A DNA stretch of 64,000 nt from Cyanobium sp. Tous-M-B4 (GCF_024345395.1 NZ_JAGQBA010000001.1:496001-560000); one strand, 5' to 3'; shown: positions 53,663-63,732, counted from the first letter of the stretch. The notes: a model not told the origin generated them from the letters alone. Program-made: numbers and translations.

Positions 53663-54793
53663 ATGCTGACCACCACGGCTCCGGGCCTGGATCTAGAGGC
53701 CAGTTTTGAGCAGGCCCTGCAGGGCTTCGGCCTGAGTCCTGCCGCCGCCCACCTGTTGTGGCTGCCCCTGCCCATGGTGCTGGTGCTGGTGGCGGCCGTG
53801 GTGGGCGTGCTGGTCAACGTCTGGCTGGAGCGCAAGATCTCAGCAGCGGTGCAGCAGCGCATTGGTCCTGAATATGCCGGCGCTTTAGGGGTGCTTCAGC
53901 CGATGGCCGATGGCCTCAAGCTGGTGTTCAAGGAAGACATCATCCCCGCCCGGGCTGATGGCCTGCTGTTCACCCTCGGCCCAGTGCTGGTGCTGATTCC
54001 GGTGATTCTCAGCTGGTTGGTAGTGCCCTTCGGCCAGCACCTGCTGATCAGCAACGTTGGCATCGGTATTTTCCTTTGGATTTCGCTGAGCAGCATCCAG
54101 CCAATCGGCCTGCTGATGAGCGGCTACGCCTCCAACAACAAGTATTCGCTGCTGGGGGGTCTGCGGGCGGCGGCCCAGTCGATCAGCTACGAGATCCCCC
54201 TAGCCCTGGCTGTGCTGGCGGTGGTGATGATGAGCAATTCGCTTAGCACCGTTGACATCGTCAACCAGCAGACCGGCGCTGGCATCCTCAGTTGGAACAT
54301 CTGGCGTCAGCCGGTGGGCTTTGTGATCTTCTGGATCTGCGCCCTAGCCGAATGTGAGCGCCTGCCTTTCGACCTTCCTGAGGCCGAGGAGGAGCTGGTG
54401 GCTGGCTACCAGACCGAGTATTCGGGCATGAAGTTTGCCCTCTTCTATCTGGGCAGCTACATCAACCTGGTGCTCTCGGCCCTGCTGGTGTCGGTGCTTT
54501 ACCTGGGCGGCTGGGGTTTCCCCATCCCAGTGGAGTGGCTGGCCAGCTGGCTGCACCAGCCGATCGATGCATCCTTGGTGCAACTGATCACCGGCTCGGT
54601 AGGCATCGTCATGACGGTGCTCAAGGCCTATCTGCTGGTGTTTCTGGCGATCCTGCTGCGCTGGACCACTCCGCGGGTGCGCATCGACCAGCTGCTCGAT
54701 CTGGGCTGGAAGTTTTTGCTACCGATTGCCCTCGTCAACCTGCTGATCACGGCAGCTCTCAAGCTGGCCTTCCCGGCTGTTTTTGGTGGCTGA
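53663..54793 (+). CDS. ndhA: NDH-1 subunit NdhA (NuoH-like)
   Basis: Membrane subunit linking the peripheral arm to the membrane arm of NDH-1 and lining the quinone tunnel. 376 residues with eight hydrophobic helices. [37 protein letters not shown] is the conserved quinone-loop region; [28 protein letters not shown] and [28 protein letters not shown] are diagnostic. First of ndhA-I-G-E. 25 bp from gltA. Confidence 0.97.
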   Translation: MLTTTAPGLDLEASFEQALQGFGLSPAAAHLLWLPLPMVLVLVAAVVGVLVNVWLERKISAAVQQRIGPEYAGALGVLQPMADGLKLVFKEDIIPARADGLLFTLGPVLVLIPVILSWLVVPFGQHLLISNVGIGIFLWISLSSIQPIGLLMSGYASNNKYSLLGGLRAAAQSISYEIPLALAVLAVVMMSNSLSTVDIVNQQTGAGILSWNIWRQPVGFVIFWICALAECERLPFDLPEAEEELVAGYQTEYSGMKFALFYLGSYINLVLSALLVSVLYLGGWGFPIPVEWLASWLHQPIDASLVQLITGSVGIVMTVLKAYLLVFLAILLRWTTPRVRIDQLLDLGWKFLLPIALVNLLITAALKLAFPAVFGG

Positions 54794-54874
54794 CCGAGCC
54801 TGAGCACCAGCTTTTCTCCAGACCAGCCATCATGGGCTGACCCATTCCGACCGCCTCCCCCCAGAGCCAACTCC

Positions 54875-55471
54875 ATGTTCGGGTTTCTCAAGAAAGTCGG
54901 TGACTACACCCGCGATGCGGTGGGTGCGGCCAACTACCTGACCCAGGGTCTGGCGGTGACCTTTGATCACCTGCGGCGCCGGCCGATCACAGTTCAATAC
55001 CCCTACGAGAAGCTGATCCCCTCGGAGCGCTATCGGGGCCGCATCCACTACGAATTCGACAAGTGCATCGCCTGTGAGGTGTGTGTGCGGGTCTGCCCGA
55101 TCAACCTGCCGGTGGTGGATTGGGTGATGAACAAAGCCACCAAGAAAAAGGAGCTGCGTAACTACTCGATTGACTTCGGGGTGTGCATCTTCTGTGGCAA
55201 TTGCGTGGAGTATTGCCCCACCAACTGCCTTTCTATGACCGAGGAATACGAGCTGGCAGCTTTTGATCGCCACAGCCTCAACTTCGACAACATCGCCCTT
55301 GGTCGCCTGCCTACCAGTGTTACCAGCGATCCGGCTGTCGTCCCCCTGAAGGAGTTGGTCTACCTTCCCAAGGGAGTACTCGATCCTCACGATGTGCCGG
55401 ATACGGCGCCGCGGGTGGGCAAACTGCCAGAGCAGGTGCTCGAATCCCTGCCTAGCGGAGACGCGTCATGA
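54875..55471 (+). CDS. ndhI: NDH-1 subunit NdhI (NuoI-like ferredoxin-type)
   Basis: 198 residues with two 4Fe-4S motifs, [12 protein letters not shown] and [12 protein letters not shown], which carry electrons toward plastoquinone. ENPY-like and [23 protein letters not shown] is the cyanobacterial lead-in. ATG 54875, 81 bp after ndhA; overlaps ndhG by 4 bp. The low-similarity C-terminus ([20 protein letters not shown]) is typical of the lineage. Confidence 0.97.
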   Translation: MFGFLKKVGDYTRDAVGAANYLTQGLAVTFDHLRRRPITVQYPYEKLIPSERYRGRIHYEFDKCIACEVCVRVCPINLPVVDWVMNKATKKKELRNYSIDFGVCIFCGNCVEYCPTNCLSMTEEYELAAFDRHSLNFDNIALGRLPTSVTSDPAVVPLKELVYLPKGVLDPHDVPDTAPRVGKLPEQVLESLPSGDAS

Positions 55472-56070
55472 CTATCGCCTCCATTACCCAGCTGATCTGC
55501 TTCGTTGCTCTCTCAGCCACCTTGGTGCTGGGCGCTCTCGGGGTGGTGTTGCTGCCCAACATTGTTTATTCGGCCTTCCTGCTGGGCGGCGTTTTTCTTT
55601 CGGTGGCAGGTCTCTACCTGCTGCTAAATGCCAGTTTCGTGGCAGCGGCCCAAGTGCTCGTCTACGTGGGCGCCGTCAACGTGCTGATCCTGTTCGCGAT
55701 CATGCTCGTCAACAAGAAGGAAAACCTGGCGGCTATTCCCGGGCTGGGTCTACGGCGTCTGCTCTCCGGCGCTGTCTGCGGTGGCTTATTTCTGCTGTTG
55801 ATTCGGGTGGCTTTCACCACCCCTTGGGCCCTGCCTGGCCCAGAAGCTGTTGGCGAGGAGGCCACGATTCGCATTGGCGAGCACCTATTCAGTGATTATC
55901 TGCTGCCCTTTGAGCTGGCTTCGGTGCTGCTGCTGATGTCGATGATCGGCGCCATCGTGTTGGCCCGCCGGGATGTGCTCAGCAGCGATGTGATCACAGG
56001 GGAGTCAGTTGATCAGGGCCTGATCGAGAAGGAGCGCACCCCCCTGTTGCTGGAAAACTCTCCTCGCTAG
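55468..56070 (+). CDS. ndhG: NDH-1 subunit NdhG (NuoJ-like)
   Basis: 200 residues, about five hydrophobic helices, proton-pumping membrane arm. [56 protein letters not shown] is the most conserved part. [22 protein letters not shown] is the last helix. ATG overlaps the ndhI stop. The tail ([12 protein letters not shown]) is cytosolic. Confidence 0.96.
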   Translation: MTIASITQLICFVALSATLVLGALGVVLLPNIVYSAFLLGGVFLSVAGLYLLLNASFVAAAQVLVYVGAVNVLILFAIMLVNKKENLAAIPGLGLRRLLSGAVCGGLFLLLIRVAFTTPWALPGPEAVGEEATIRIGEHLFSDYLLPFELASVLLLMSMIGAIVLARRDVLSSDVITGESVDQGLIEKERTPLLLENSPR

Positions 56071-56138
56071 CGGTTGTTTCCGGGCCCCAAGGCCTGCATC
56101 AAATCTTTTCTGCACCCTCTCAGCATCACTGCCACGCC

Positions 56139-56468
56139 ATGCAGTTCACCATCCCCACAACCATCCCCCTGCAGGCCTACCTAGCCCTAGCGGCAGTGTT
56201 GTTTTGCACCGGTGTCTGGGGATTGATCAACAGCCGCAATGCGGTGCGGGTGCTGATGAGCATTGAGCTGATGCTTAATGCCGTCAACATCAACCTGATG
56301 GCTTTCTCCAACTATCTCGATGGCCAGCTGATCCGGGGCCAGGTGTTTGCCATCTTCGTGATCACCGTGGCCGCGGCTGAAGCGGCCGTTGGTCTGGCAA
56401 TCCTGCTCTCCCTCTACCGCAACCGCGAAACGGTCGATATGGAGCGCTTCAACCTGCTGCGCTGGTAG
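56139..56468 (+). CDS. ndhE: NDH-1 subunit NdhE (NuoK-like)
   Basis: 109 residues, three hydrophobic helices. [29 protein letters not shown] has the membrane Glu needed for proton pumping; [27 protein letters not shown] has the second. ATG 56139, 68 bp after ndhG. The NAD kinase begins 14 bp downstream. Confidence 0.96.
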   Translation: MQFTIPTTIPLQAYLALAAVLFCTGVWGLINSRNAVRVLMSIELMLNAVNINLMAFSNYLDGQLIRGQVFAIFVITVAAAEAAVGLAILLSLYRNRETVDMERFNLLRW

Positions 56469-56482
56469 CCAAACCATTAACG

Positions 56483-57418
56483 ATGCGGCTTGAGCGAGTC
56501 TGGCTGATTTCAAGGTCTGGCAGCCAGGCGGCCCACCGCCAGGCCAAGCGCTGCGCGGAAGATCTGGCGGCCCAGGGGGTGCACGTGGTGGTGGCCTCCA
56601 GTGGCCTGGCCCGCAATCCCTTCCCCGGCTTGCTGGCCACTGAAGCTGAGCTGCCCGATCTAGCCCTGGTGCTGGGGGGCGATGGCACCGTGCTCGGTGC
56701 GGCCCGCCATCTGGCCCCCCTCGATGTGCCGATCCTCAGTTTCAATGTGGGCGGCCACCTTGGCTTTCTCACCCACGATCGCCGCCTGCTGCGCCTGAGC
56801 AGCGACGCCCTCAAGAGCGAGGAGGAGAGCCTCTGGGACCGCCTGCGTCAAGACCGCTTTGCCCTGGAGCGGCGCATGATGTTGCAGGCCCATATCGACC
56901 GGGGCGACGGCGTTGATGGCTCAGAAATTGCCCATCTGGCTCTCAACGACTTCTATTTCCGGCCCTGCCTCGATGAGGTGTCCCCCACCTGTGTGCTGGA
57001 GCTGGAGATCGATGGTGAGGTAGTGGATCAATACCGCGGCGACGGCTTGATCATCGCCACTCCCACCGGCTCCACTGGCTATGCCATGGCTGCCGGTGGG
57101 CCGATCCTGCACCCGGGCATCGAAGCGATCGTGGTTAATCCGATCTGCCCGATGAGCCTCTCGAGCCGGGCTGTGGTGGTGCCGCCCAGGGCCCAGCTTT
57201 CGGTGTGGCCCCTGGGCGAAACCAGTCGCCGGGTCAAGCTCTGGAAAGATGGCGCCCACGCCACCGTGCTGGAACCCGGCGATCGGGCCTTGGTGGAGCG
57301 CAGCCCCCACCCGGCCCTGCAGGTGCTGCTCGAGCAAAGCCCCTCCTACTACCGCACGCTCACCCACAAGCTGCACTGGGCCGGCAGCCTCACCGCCATC
57401 GAGCCGTCCCACAACTAA
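56483..57418 (+). CDS. nadK: NAD kinase
   Basis: Phosphorylates NAD to NADP. 311 residues. [17 protein letters not shown] has the GGDGT nucleotide motif; [48 protein letters not shown] follow in order, as does [19 protein letters not shown] 56483. The position after ndhE fits control of the pyridine nucleotide balance; that link is contextual. Cyanobacteria usually hold two such kinases. Confidence 0.96.
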   Translation: MRLERVWLISRSGSQAAHRQAKRCAEDLAAQGVHVVVASSGLARNPFPGLLATEAELPDLALVLGGDGTVLGAARHLAPLDVPILSFNVGGHLGFLTHDRRLLRLSSDALKSEEESLWDRLRQDRFALERRMMLQAHIDRGDGVDGSEIAHLALNDFYFRPCLDEVSPTCVLELEIDGEVVDQYRGDGLIIATPTGSTGYAMAAGGPILHPGIEAIVVNPICPMSLSSRAVVVPPRAQLSVWPLGETSRRVKLWKDGAHATVLEPGDRALVERSPHPALQVLLEQSPSYYRTLTHKLHWAGSLTAIEPSHN

Positions 57419-57448
57419 ACCCCTGCTGCCCCCGTCCTAAATCGCCCC

Positions 57449-58015
57449 ATGGCCCTGGAAATTGAACGCCGCTTTTTGGTGCAGGGGCTGGACTGGCGCC
57501 GCCATATCTGCTGGCAAGCCCAGCTGCAGCAGGGCTACCTAGTGGCGAGCCCCGATGGCTTCACCGTGCGGGTGCGCCGTGCCAGCGGTGACGAGGCCGT
57601 AGCCGGTGCCTGGCTCACCCTCAAGGCCCGCACCGAGCAGCGCTTTGAAGCCCCGGGCCAACTGCCGGAGGGATTGGTGCGCCAGGAATTCGAATACGCC
57701 ATTCCAGAGGCGGATGCTGCTGCCCTGCTGGCGTTGGCGCCCAAGAGCCTTTGCAAAGTGCGCTACGGCCTTGATCTTCCAGGTGGGGAGTGGGTGCTCG
57801 ACGTCTTTGAGGGTGCCAACGCACCGCTGGTGGTGGCCGAGGTGGAACTGGAGCAGCAGGGGCTGGAGCAAGGACTGGCCCTCCAGCCGCCCGCCTGGTG
57901 CGGGCGTGAGCTGACTGGGCGCCATGAGCTAAGCAATGCGGCCCTGGCCAGCCGGCCCCTGGCTCTGTGGCCAGAAGCGGAGCGCTTGGCCCTGTTCGAG
58001 CCTGCAGCTACCTAA
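57449..58015 (+). CDS. CYTH-domain triphosphate tunnel protein
   Basis: 188 residues. ALEIERRFLV is the Glu-x-Glu-x-Lys-like (here EIERRF) entry motif of CYTH proteins. FTVRVRRASGDEA, WLTLKAR and CKVRYGLDLPGGEWVLDVFEG supply the basic and acidic tunnel residues. Predicted inorganic triphosphatase or related; adenylate cyclase is less likely in this short form. ATG 57449. It ends with a 4-bp overlap with the convergent PedR-like gene. Confidence 0.87.
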   Translation: MALEIERRFLVQGLDWRRHICWQAQLQQGYLVASPDGFTVRVRRASGDEAVAGAWLTLKARTEQRFEAPGQLPEGLVRQEFEYAIPEADAAALLALAPKSLCKVRYGLDLPGGEWVLDVFEGANAPLVVAEVELEQQGLEQGLALQPPAWCGRELTGRHELSNAALASRPLALWPEAERLALFEPAAT

Positions 58016-58341
58016 GACTTGCCGGGCTCAATCGAGCAGCAGTTGAAGCCGTCACGGCAGATTTTGCCGTGGTCCATGGCCCAATTCAGCAGGGCTACCC
58101 GGTTCTTGGCGCCTGTTTTGGTGAAGACGTTGCTGACGTGGTTGTCCACGGTGCGCTTGCTGATCGTCAGCGATACGGCGATCTCCTGGTTGGTTAGGCC
58201 CTTGGCCACCAATTCGATGATCTCAATTTCCCGCTCCGAGAGCTCATGGCGCACCTGGCCTAGGGAGCCTCCCGTGGCGTGATTGGAATCCATGGGCCCA
58301 AGCCGGCGCTTGCCATCACTGTAGGCAGGGCGCTGTTCCAT
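58012..58341 (-). CDS. PedR-like small LuxR-type transcription regulator
   Basis: 109 residues. A short N-terminus, then LSEREIEIIELVAKGLTNQEIAVSLTISKRTVDNHVSNVFTKTGAKNRVALLNWAMDHGKICRDGFNCCS. This is a LuxR HTH plus Cys-rich tail, resembling PedR (Ssl0564), whose Cys senses photosynthetic electron flow through thioredoxin. Three Cys (ICRDGFNCC) are visible. ATG 58341 overlaps the divergent metF ATG 58340 (CATG). A GTG at 58359 is the alternative. Confidence 0.85.
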   Translation of the reverse strand: MEQRPAYSDGKRRLGPMDSNHATGGSLGQVRHELSEREIEIIELVAKGLTNQEIAVSLTISKRTVDNHVSNVFTKTGAKNRVALLNWAMDHGKICRDGFNCCSIEPGKS

Positions 58342-59257
58342 GATGCTCCCAAGTGGCACGATTGGTTTGTTGCTTCAACGGGCCCTTGCCAGCGGGCAGC
58401 CAGCTCTCACCGCAGAGGTGATGCCACCTAGGGGAGGAGATCCCTCGCGCTCATTGGCGGCGGCAGGGGTCCTGCGGGGCTGGGTCCATGCGGTAAACGT
58501 CACCGATGGCAGCCGCGCCGTGATGCGGATGAGCAGCCTGGCCCTATGCCGCCTGCTGCTTGACGCCGGCATCGAGCCGGTGCTGCAGCTCGCCTGCCGC
58601 GATCGCAACCGCATTGCCCTGCAGGCCGAATTACTCGGTGCCCATGCCCTGGGCGTGCGCAACCTGCTCTGCCTCACCGGCGATCCGGTGCGGGCCGGCG
58701 ACCAGCCCGGGGCTCGTCCGGTGAATGAGCTGGAGGCGGTGCGGTTGCTGCAGCTGGTGCAGCGGTTCAATGGCGGCCAGGATCCGGTGCAAGGTGAGCT
58801 GCCCGATGGACCCACCGACCTATTTGCCGGTGCCGCTGCCGATCCCCAGTCGGCTAGTTGGAGTGGTCTCAAGAGCCGGCTGTTGCGCAAGAAGCAGGCG
58901 GGTGCCCGCTTCGTGCAAACCCAGATGGTGATGGACGCCGAAGCCCTCAAGCGCTTTGTCGGTGACCTCGCCGCACCGCTTGATCTGCCCGTGCTTGCAG
59001 GGGTGTTTCTGCTCAAATCGGCCCGCAACGCCGCCTTCATCAACCGGGTGGTGCCCGGCGCCAACATTCCCCAGGCCGTGATCGATCGGCTGGCTGCGGC
59101 GCCAGATCCGGCTGCTGAGGGCGTAGCTATCGCCGCCGAACAGGTGGGCGCCTATCTCCAGATTGCCCAGGGGGTGCATCTGATGGCCATTAAGGCGGAG
59201 GAGAGAATTCCGGCGATCCTGAAGCAGGCCGGCCTGAAGCCCTTGGCGCCTGTCTAG
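58340..59257 (+). CDS. metF: Methylenetetrahydrofolate reductase family protein
   Basis: 305 residues, TIM-barrel flavoprotein. LTAEVMPPRGGDPSRSLAAAGVLRGWVHAVNVTDGSRAVMRMSSLALC, LACRDRNRIALQAELLGAHALGVRNLLCLTGDPV, QTQMVMDAEALKRFV and GVFLLKSARNAAFINRVVPG are family blocks. It makes 5-methyl-THF for methionine. Start: 58340/58343 or a TTG near 58367, since the first codons overlap the PedR start. It overlaps the nucleotidyltransferase by 4 bp. Confidence 0.88.
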   Translation: MMLPSGTIGLLLQRALASGQPALTAEVMPPRGGDPSRSLAAAGVLRGWVHAVNVTDGSRAVMRMSSLALCRLLLDAGIEPVLQLACRDRNRIALQAELLGAHALGVRNLLCLTGDPVRAGDQPGARPVNELEAVRLLQLVQRFNGGQDPVQGELPDGPTDLFAGAAADPQSASWSGLKSRLLRKKQAGARFVQTQMVMDAEALKRFVGDLAAPLDLPVLAGVFLLKSARNAAFINRVVPGANIPQAVIDRLAAAPDPAAEGVAIAAEQVGAYLQIAQGVHLMAIKAEERIPAILKQAGLKPLAPV

Positions 59258-60435
59258 TTGACGTTGCTGAGGGCCAAGTCGGTGCCAAGTAGTTCGGCCA
59301 TCGCCTTCTGCTGCGGCGATGGCGACAACACATCCTGCCGGCGCACATCGGTGATCAGCCAGTCGAGGGCGGCCTCCTGCAGGTCGAAGTGGTCGCCGTT
59401 GCGGTCAACGCAGTAGCGGCCAAACACCAGCTTCTCAACCAGACGCACTCCGGCCCCGATGCGAGAGTAGTCAAAGATGATCGAGTTGTCGATTGTGGCC
59501 CCTTCGCAGATGTGGCAATTGGGGCCAATCATCGCTGGGCCAATAATTGTGGCGCCATTTTCAATGCGAGTCATGCCGCCCACATAAATTGGGCCGGTGA
59601 TATTGATCTGATCCCAGTCGGCCGCCACGTTGAGGCCGGCAAATACCCCTGGCCTCACTTCCTTGCCAGGGATCTGCACTTGACGCACCTGACCCTGCAA
59701 AACGCTGCGGATCGCCTGCCAGTAATCCGGCACCTTGCCGATATCAACCCATTCAAACTCCATCGGCAGGGCGTAGAAGGCTGCGCCGGCCTCCACCAGC
59801 TTGGGAAATAGGTCGGAGCCGATATCGAAGGGCTGGTTGCTTGGCACAAAGTCGAGCACCTCTGGCTCGAAGATATAAATGCCCGTGTTAATCATGTCGC
59901 TGGCGGCTTCATCCACCGCCGGCTTTTCCTGGAAGGAGCGCACCCTGCCGTCATCGTCTGTGACGACCACGCCATAACTGCTGACCTGATCCTTGGGCAC
60001 TCGCTTGGTGATCATGCTGGCCATGGCGCCCTTGGCCTTATGGCGACGCACCGCTTCGCTCAGATCAAGGTCGATCAGGGCATCACCGCAGAGCACCACA
60101 AAGGTGTCGTCGAAGAAGCGCTGGAAATTCTGGATCTTCTTTAGCCCTCCCGCCGATCCCATCGCGTCGCCAATCAGCTCACCGTCTTCGATGCGGCCTT
60201 CAAAGCTGTAGGCGATTTCAACACCGAAGCGCTGACCATCGCGGAAGTAGTTCTCGATCTCCTCAGCCAGGTGGGAGACGTTCACCATGATTTCGGTGAA
60301 GCCGTGCTCCCTAAGCAGCTCCAGCAGAAACTCCATCACGGGTTTCTGCAGGATGGGGATCATCGGCTTGGGGATCGTGTGCGTAATGGGCCGCACCCGT
60401 GTTCCCTTGCCAGCAGCCAGGATCATCGCCTTCAT
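59254..60435 (-). CDS. Sugar nucleotidyltransferase (GDP-mannose/NDP-sugar pyrophosphorylase type)
   Basis: 393 residues. KAMILAAGKGTRVRPITHTIPKPMIPILQKP is the nucleotide-binding start with its Lys; SAGGLKKIQNFQRFF and LCGDALIDLDL contain the metal Asp. FPKLVEAGAAFYALPMEFEWVDIGKVPDYWQA is typical of RmlA/ManC-like proteins. The C-terminal half (ATIIGPAMIGPNCHICEGATIDNSIIFDYSRIGAGVRL) is a left-handed beta-helix. Sugar and base not defined. ATG 60435. Confidence 0.88.
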   Translation of the reverse strand: MKAMILAAGKGTRVRPITHTIPKPMIPILQKPVMEFLLELLREHGFTEIMVNVSHLAEEIENYFRDGQRFGVEIAYSFEGRIEDGELIGDAMGSAGGLKKIQNFQRFFDDTFVVLCGDALIDLDLSEAVRRHKAKGAMASMITKRVPKDQVSSYGVVVTDDDGRVRSFQEKPAVDEAASDMINTGIYIFEPEVLDFVPSNQPFDIGSDLFPKLVEAGAAFYALPMEFEWVDIGKVPDYWQAIRSVLQGQVRQVQIPGKEVRPGVFAGLNVAADWDQINITGPIYVGGMTRIENGATIIGPAMIGPNCHICEGATIDNSIIFDYSRIGAGVRLVEKLVFGRYCVDRNGDHFDLQEAALDWLITDVRRQDVLSPSPQQKAMAELLGTDLALSNVN

Positions 60436-60458
60436 GGGTGCCAGCCTAGACGCACCGC

Positions 60459-61349
60459 TTAAGCCGCCAGCGCCTGCTCCGCCGCACCGATGGCTGGCAC
60501 TAGGGGCAGTTGGCGGGCCTCGCCAGGGTGGAGCAGGCGCCGCAGGTGCAAAGGGCCAAAAAGCCCTCCCTGCTGGTCGAGTTCCACCTTGCCCTGGTGG
60601 CAGAGAAACAACAGGGCCCAGAACACCCCTACCCGGTCCCGGTCCAGCTCGGCGTCCGCACCCTTGGCTTCCACGTGGGCAGCCCAGTCCTGCACCAGCT
60701 CGTTGAAGCCGGCCCAGGCGTGGGCAGGATCCCAGCTAAGTAAAAACTGGCTGAGGGCGGCGGTGGTTTCCGGCAACTTCTCGCGGTGCGCCAGGGCGGC
60801 CACCTGCTCAATCGCTGCCCTTTCGCTATAGCGCTTGGGTCGGTGGCGCGGCCGAATCCGACCCTCGTCCGCTTCGAGTCGCTCGGCGATGTCTTCGAGC
60901 TGGCGGATCAATTCCCCCAGGGTCACCGGTCGTTGTAGGGGTGGCGGCGCTACGGGCCGGCGCCAGAGGTGCCTTTCCGGTCGCTGAGGTAGGGCCAGGG
61001 CGGGGTTCACCAGCCAGCCTTGGCCGTCGTGATCGAAATCAAAGCCGATCTCGTCCTGGTCTGGTGCTTCCTGCGCAAAGGTGGCCGCTTCCAGCACTTC
61101 GGCTTTGAGGCTCACCAACACCGAGGCCGCCAAAAAGGCCTCACTGGTTTCAGCCAGGTCCTGCTCGTAGCTGCCGCCCCGGCTTGGTGCGTTTGCTACG
61201 ACCAGGCGGGGCACCTCAATGCGCTGGCGCAGCTGGTCTAGAAAACCATCCACCACGGCGATCACGTCCACATCCCATGGGTCGAGATCGCCCCGCTCCG
61301 CCGCGTCCTGGAGCAGGCGTATGGCCAATCTTGCGCCTCCTTCAGCCAA
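60459..61349 (-). CDS. scpA: Segregation and condensation protein A
   Basis: Kleisin bridging Smc heads for chromosome segregation. 296 residues. ARLAIRLLQDAAERGDLDPWDVDVIAVVDGFLDQLRQR is the N-terminal ScpA helix; AFLAASVLVSLKAEVL follows. The C-terminal winged helix includes ERAAIEQVAALAHREKLPETTAALSQ and VFWALLFLCHQGKVELDQQGGLFGPLHLRR. TTG 61349. smc and scpB are not here. 23 bp after it lies the nucleotidyltransferase start. Confidence 0.93.
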   Translation of the reverse strand: MAEGGARLAIRLLQDAAERGDLDPWDVDVIAVVDGFLDQLRQRIEVPRLVVANAPSRGGSYEQDLAETSEAFLAASVLVSLKAEVLEAATFAQEAPDQDEIGFDFDHDGQGWLVNPALALPQRPERHLWRRPVAPPPLQRPVTLGELIRQLEDIAERLEADEGRIRPRHRPKRYSERAAIEQVAALAHREKLPETTAALSQFLLSWDPAHAWAGFNELVQDWAAHVEAKGADAELDRDRVGVFWALLFLCHQGKVELDQQGGLFGPLHLRRLLHPGEARQLPLVPAIGAAEQALAA

Positions 61350-61442
61350 TCGTGCCCCGCGGCCTCCGCTGAGTCGTTGGTCGCACGCTACCGGTGTTGG
61401 CCCTTTCGCACCACCACCGCTGCCAAAGCACCACCGCTGGGG

Positions 61443-61832
61443 TCAGCCAACTGACACGGTCACGGCTTCGGCGGCATCGGGATTGGCGGGAGCCGAGCTT
61501 TGCCCGGCCGCTGGCAGTAGCCCCAGCTGGGCATCCACCGTGGCTCGGTAGCGCTGCAGGTCGTTTTCCAGCTCCTGGATGCGCACCTGTTGGGCGGCGA
61601 ATTCGCCCTGGCTCTGCACCGCTTCCACCTTGCGCACCACCCCGGTCCACACCGCAAAAACCCAGGCAGCGGTGGCGCCGATGCCTCCCACTAGCAGCAG
61701 CAGGGCGGCAAGGGGCAGGGTGCCGCTCAGGCCTGGCAGGAAGTGGACCGTGGTGGGGGCTGTGTTCTCCAGGGTGAACATCACCATGGCTAGGCCAAAG
61801 CTGAAGATCAGCAGAAAGTTCAGCTGTTTCAT
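61443..61832 (-). CDS. LapA-domain (DUF1049) membrane protein
   Basis: 129 residues from ATG 61832. Two helices: LNFLLIFSFGLAMVMFTLENTAPTTVHFLPGL and LPLAALLLLVGGIGATAAWVFAVWTG, then a long coiled coil (VEAVQSQGEFAAQQVRIQELENDLQRYRATV). This is the LapA/DUF1049 layout. It may help lipopolysaccharide assembly or respiratory-chain structure; unknown here. Between scpA and ndhD on one strand. Confidence 0.82.
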   Translation of the reverse strand: MKQLNFLLIFSFGLAMVMFTLENTAPTTVHFLPGLSGTLPLAALLLLVGGIGATAAWVFAVWTGVVRKVEAVQSQGEFAAQQVRIQELENDLQRYRATVDAQLGLLPAAGQSSAPANPDAAEAVTVSVG

Positions 61833-61911
61833 CTCAGGAGCGTAATTAGGGCAGCCCAGGGGTGAACTCACCGCGGGCTATCTGCACAGTTTTGTTACCC
61901 AGGGAGGCGGA

Positions 61912-63492
61912 TCAGGCCGGCAGGGCTGGCGCCGAAAGCAGGGGTTGGCGAATCAAATCGCCCGGCGGCGGCTGAATCACCTTGGCGAGGGCGGTGGTCT
62001 CCCGTTGCACAAGGGCTTCGATCGAAGCCCGGTAGGTGTCGGTCATCACCCGGGGGTAGAGGCCGATGCCCACGATCGGCACGAGCAGACAGCTGATCAC
62101 GTAGATCTCGCGGGGCTCCGCATCCACCAGGTGGGTGTGGGAGGCAAGCTCAGTGTTTTCCTTGCCGAAGAAGATTTCCCGCAACATCGAGAGCAGGTAC
62201 ACCGGGGTGAGGATCACGCCCACCGCCGCTAGGGCCGCCATCACGATGCGGAAGCTGAGTGAATAGGCCTCGCTGGTCACGAAGCCCGTGAACACCATCA
62301 GCTCGGACACGAAGCCACTCATGCCTGGTAGGGCAAGGGAGGCTAGGGAGCAGATGGTCCACAGGGCAAACATCTTGCGCATCTTCTGGCCAACCCCGCC
62401 CATGTCGTCGAGCTGCAGGGTGTGGGTGCGGTCGTAGGTGGCGCCCACCAGGAAGAAAAGGCTGGCGCCGATCAGTCCGTGGCTAATCATTTGCAGCATG
62501 GCGCCGCTGGTGCCCAGGGCACTGAAGCTGCCGATGCCGATCAGCACGAAGCCCATGTGGCTGATCGAGCTGTAGGCGATTTTGCGCTTGAGGTTGCGCT
62601 GGGCAAAAGAGGTGAGCGCGGCGTAGATGATGTTCACCACCCCCAGCACCACCAGCAGCGGCGCAAATTGGGCATGCCCCTCTGGTAGAAGCTGCACGTT
62701 GAAGCGCAGCAAGGCATAGCCCCCCATCTTCAGCAAGATGCCGGCCAGCAGCATGTGCACCGGAGCCGTGGCCTCGCCGTGGGCATCGGGCAGCCAGGTG
62801 TGCAGGGGCACGATTGGCAGCTTCACCCCAAAGGCGATCAGCAGGCCCGCGTAGGCGAATAGCTGGAACTTCGTTGAGAAGTCCTTGGCCATCAGCTCCG
62901 TGTACTCAAAGCTGGGGGTGCCACCGCCGTAGAAGGCCATCGCCAGGCCCACCACCAAAATGAACAGGGAGCTACCGGCTGTGTAGAGGATGAATTTGGT
63001 GGCTGCGTACTGACGCTTTTTGCCGCCCCAGATAGCCAGCAGCAGATACACCGGCAGCAGTTCCAGCTCCCAGGCCAGGAAGAACAGCAGCATGTCCTGC
63101 ACCGCGAACACGGCGATCTGGCCGCCATCCATGAGCAGCAGCAGGAAATAAAAGAGCTTGGGCTTGAAGGTCACCGGCCAGGCAGCCAGAGCCGCCAGGG
63201 AGGTGATGAAGCTGGTGAGCAGGATCAGGGGCATCGAGATGCCGTCCGCCCCCACCGACCAGGCCAACCCCAGGCTGGGCAGCCACTGCACCCGCTCCAC
63301 CAGCTGCAGCCCTTCGACCGCCGGGTCATAGCCGTTGAGGTAGGCCCCCACGGTGATCAAGAAGGTGATCAGGGTGATGCCAAGGGCATACCAGCGAATC
63401 CGCTTGCCGTCGCCGGCATCGGGAATGAAAGGAATTACCAGGGCCGCGGCGATCGGGAACAGGATCGACGCGCTCAACCATGGGAAGGGCAC
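61912..63492 (-). CDS. ndhD: NDH-1 subunit NdhD (NuoM-like, D1 type)
   Basis: 526 residues, 14 hydrophobic helices, proton-pumping antiporter-like. [106 protein letters not shown] are conserved. GTG 63492. It pairs with NdhF upstream (63733), the respiratory NDH-1L pair rather than the CO2-uptake D3/F3, judged by arrangement. Confidence 0.94.
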   Translation of the reverse strand: MPFPWLSASILFPIAAALVIPFIPDAGDGKRIRWYALGITLITFLITVGAYLNGYDPAVEGLQLVERVQWLPSLGLAWSVGADGISMPLILLTSFITSLAALAAWPVTFKPKLFYFLLLLMDGGQIAVFAVQDMLLFFLAWELELLPVYLLLAIWGGKKRQYAATKFILYTAGSSLFILVVGLAMAFYGGGTPSFEYTELMAKDFSTKFQLFAYAGLLIAFGVKLPIVPLHTWLPDAHGEATAPVHMLLAGILLKMGGYALLRFNVQLLPEGHAQFAPLLVVLGVVNIIYAALTSFAQRNLKRKIAYSSISHMGFVLIGIGSFSALGTSGAMLQMISHGLIGASLFFLVGATYDRTHTLQLDDMGGVGQKMRKMFALWTICSLASLALPGMSGFVSELMVFTGFVTSEAYSLSFRIVMAALAAVGVILTPVYLLSMLREIFFGKENTELASHTHLVDAEPREIYVISCLLVPIVGIGLYPRVMTDTYRASIEALVQRETTALAKVIQPPPGDLIRQPLLSAPALPA

Positions 63493-63582
63493 GAACCAGG
63501 CCTCACCGTTTGGCCGGAGTGTAGAAATTCAGTCGGGCCCGGCACTCTGCTGATGGGGGATGTCACACAGAGTTGTGCCTCA

Positions 63583-63651
63583 CGCCCGCTCTTGGCTGAT
63601 CCCCAGGCACGCGCTACGCGCTTACGCCTGGGGATCAGCCAAGAGCGGGCG
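63583..63651. repeat. 26-bp perfect inverted repeat (hairpin) between ndhF and ndhD
   Basis: Left arm 63583-63608 and right arm 63626-63651 are perfect complements around a 17-base loop containing GCGCTACGCGC. The stem is GC-rich with no U run after it on either strand, so not a classic terminator. It lies within the 240-bp ndhF-ndhD gap. Confidence 0.92.
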
Positions 63652-63692
63652 CAGGCGCTGTGGTGGGGCGGTGTAGGTGCTGGTGCGGCCGA

Positions 63693-63725
63693 GGCCGTGT
63701 TGCCCGCGAAGCGGGCGTAACGGCC
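63693..63725. repeat. Second hairpin near the ndhF stop
   Basis: GGCCGT (63693-63698) and ACGGCC (63720-63725) enclose GCCCGC-GAA-GCGGGC (63702-63716) with 3-base internal bulges. It lies 7 bp downstream of the ndhF stop on the minus strand; it may be a processing or weak termination site. Stem core CCCGC-x-AA-GCGGG is like one after chlM (near 41158). Confidence 0.7.
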
Positions 63726-63732
63726 GAACCGC

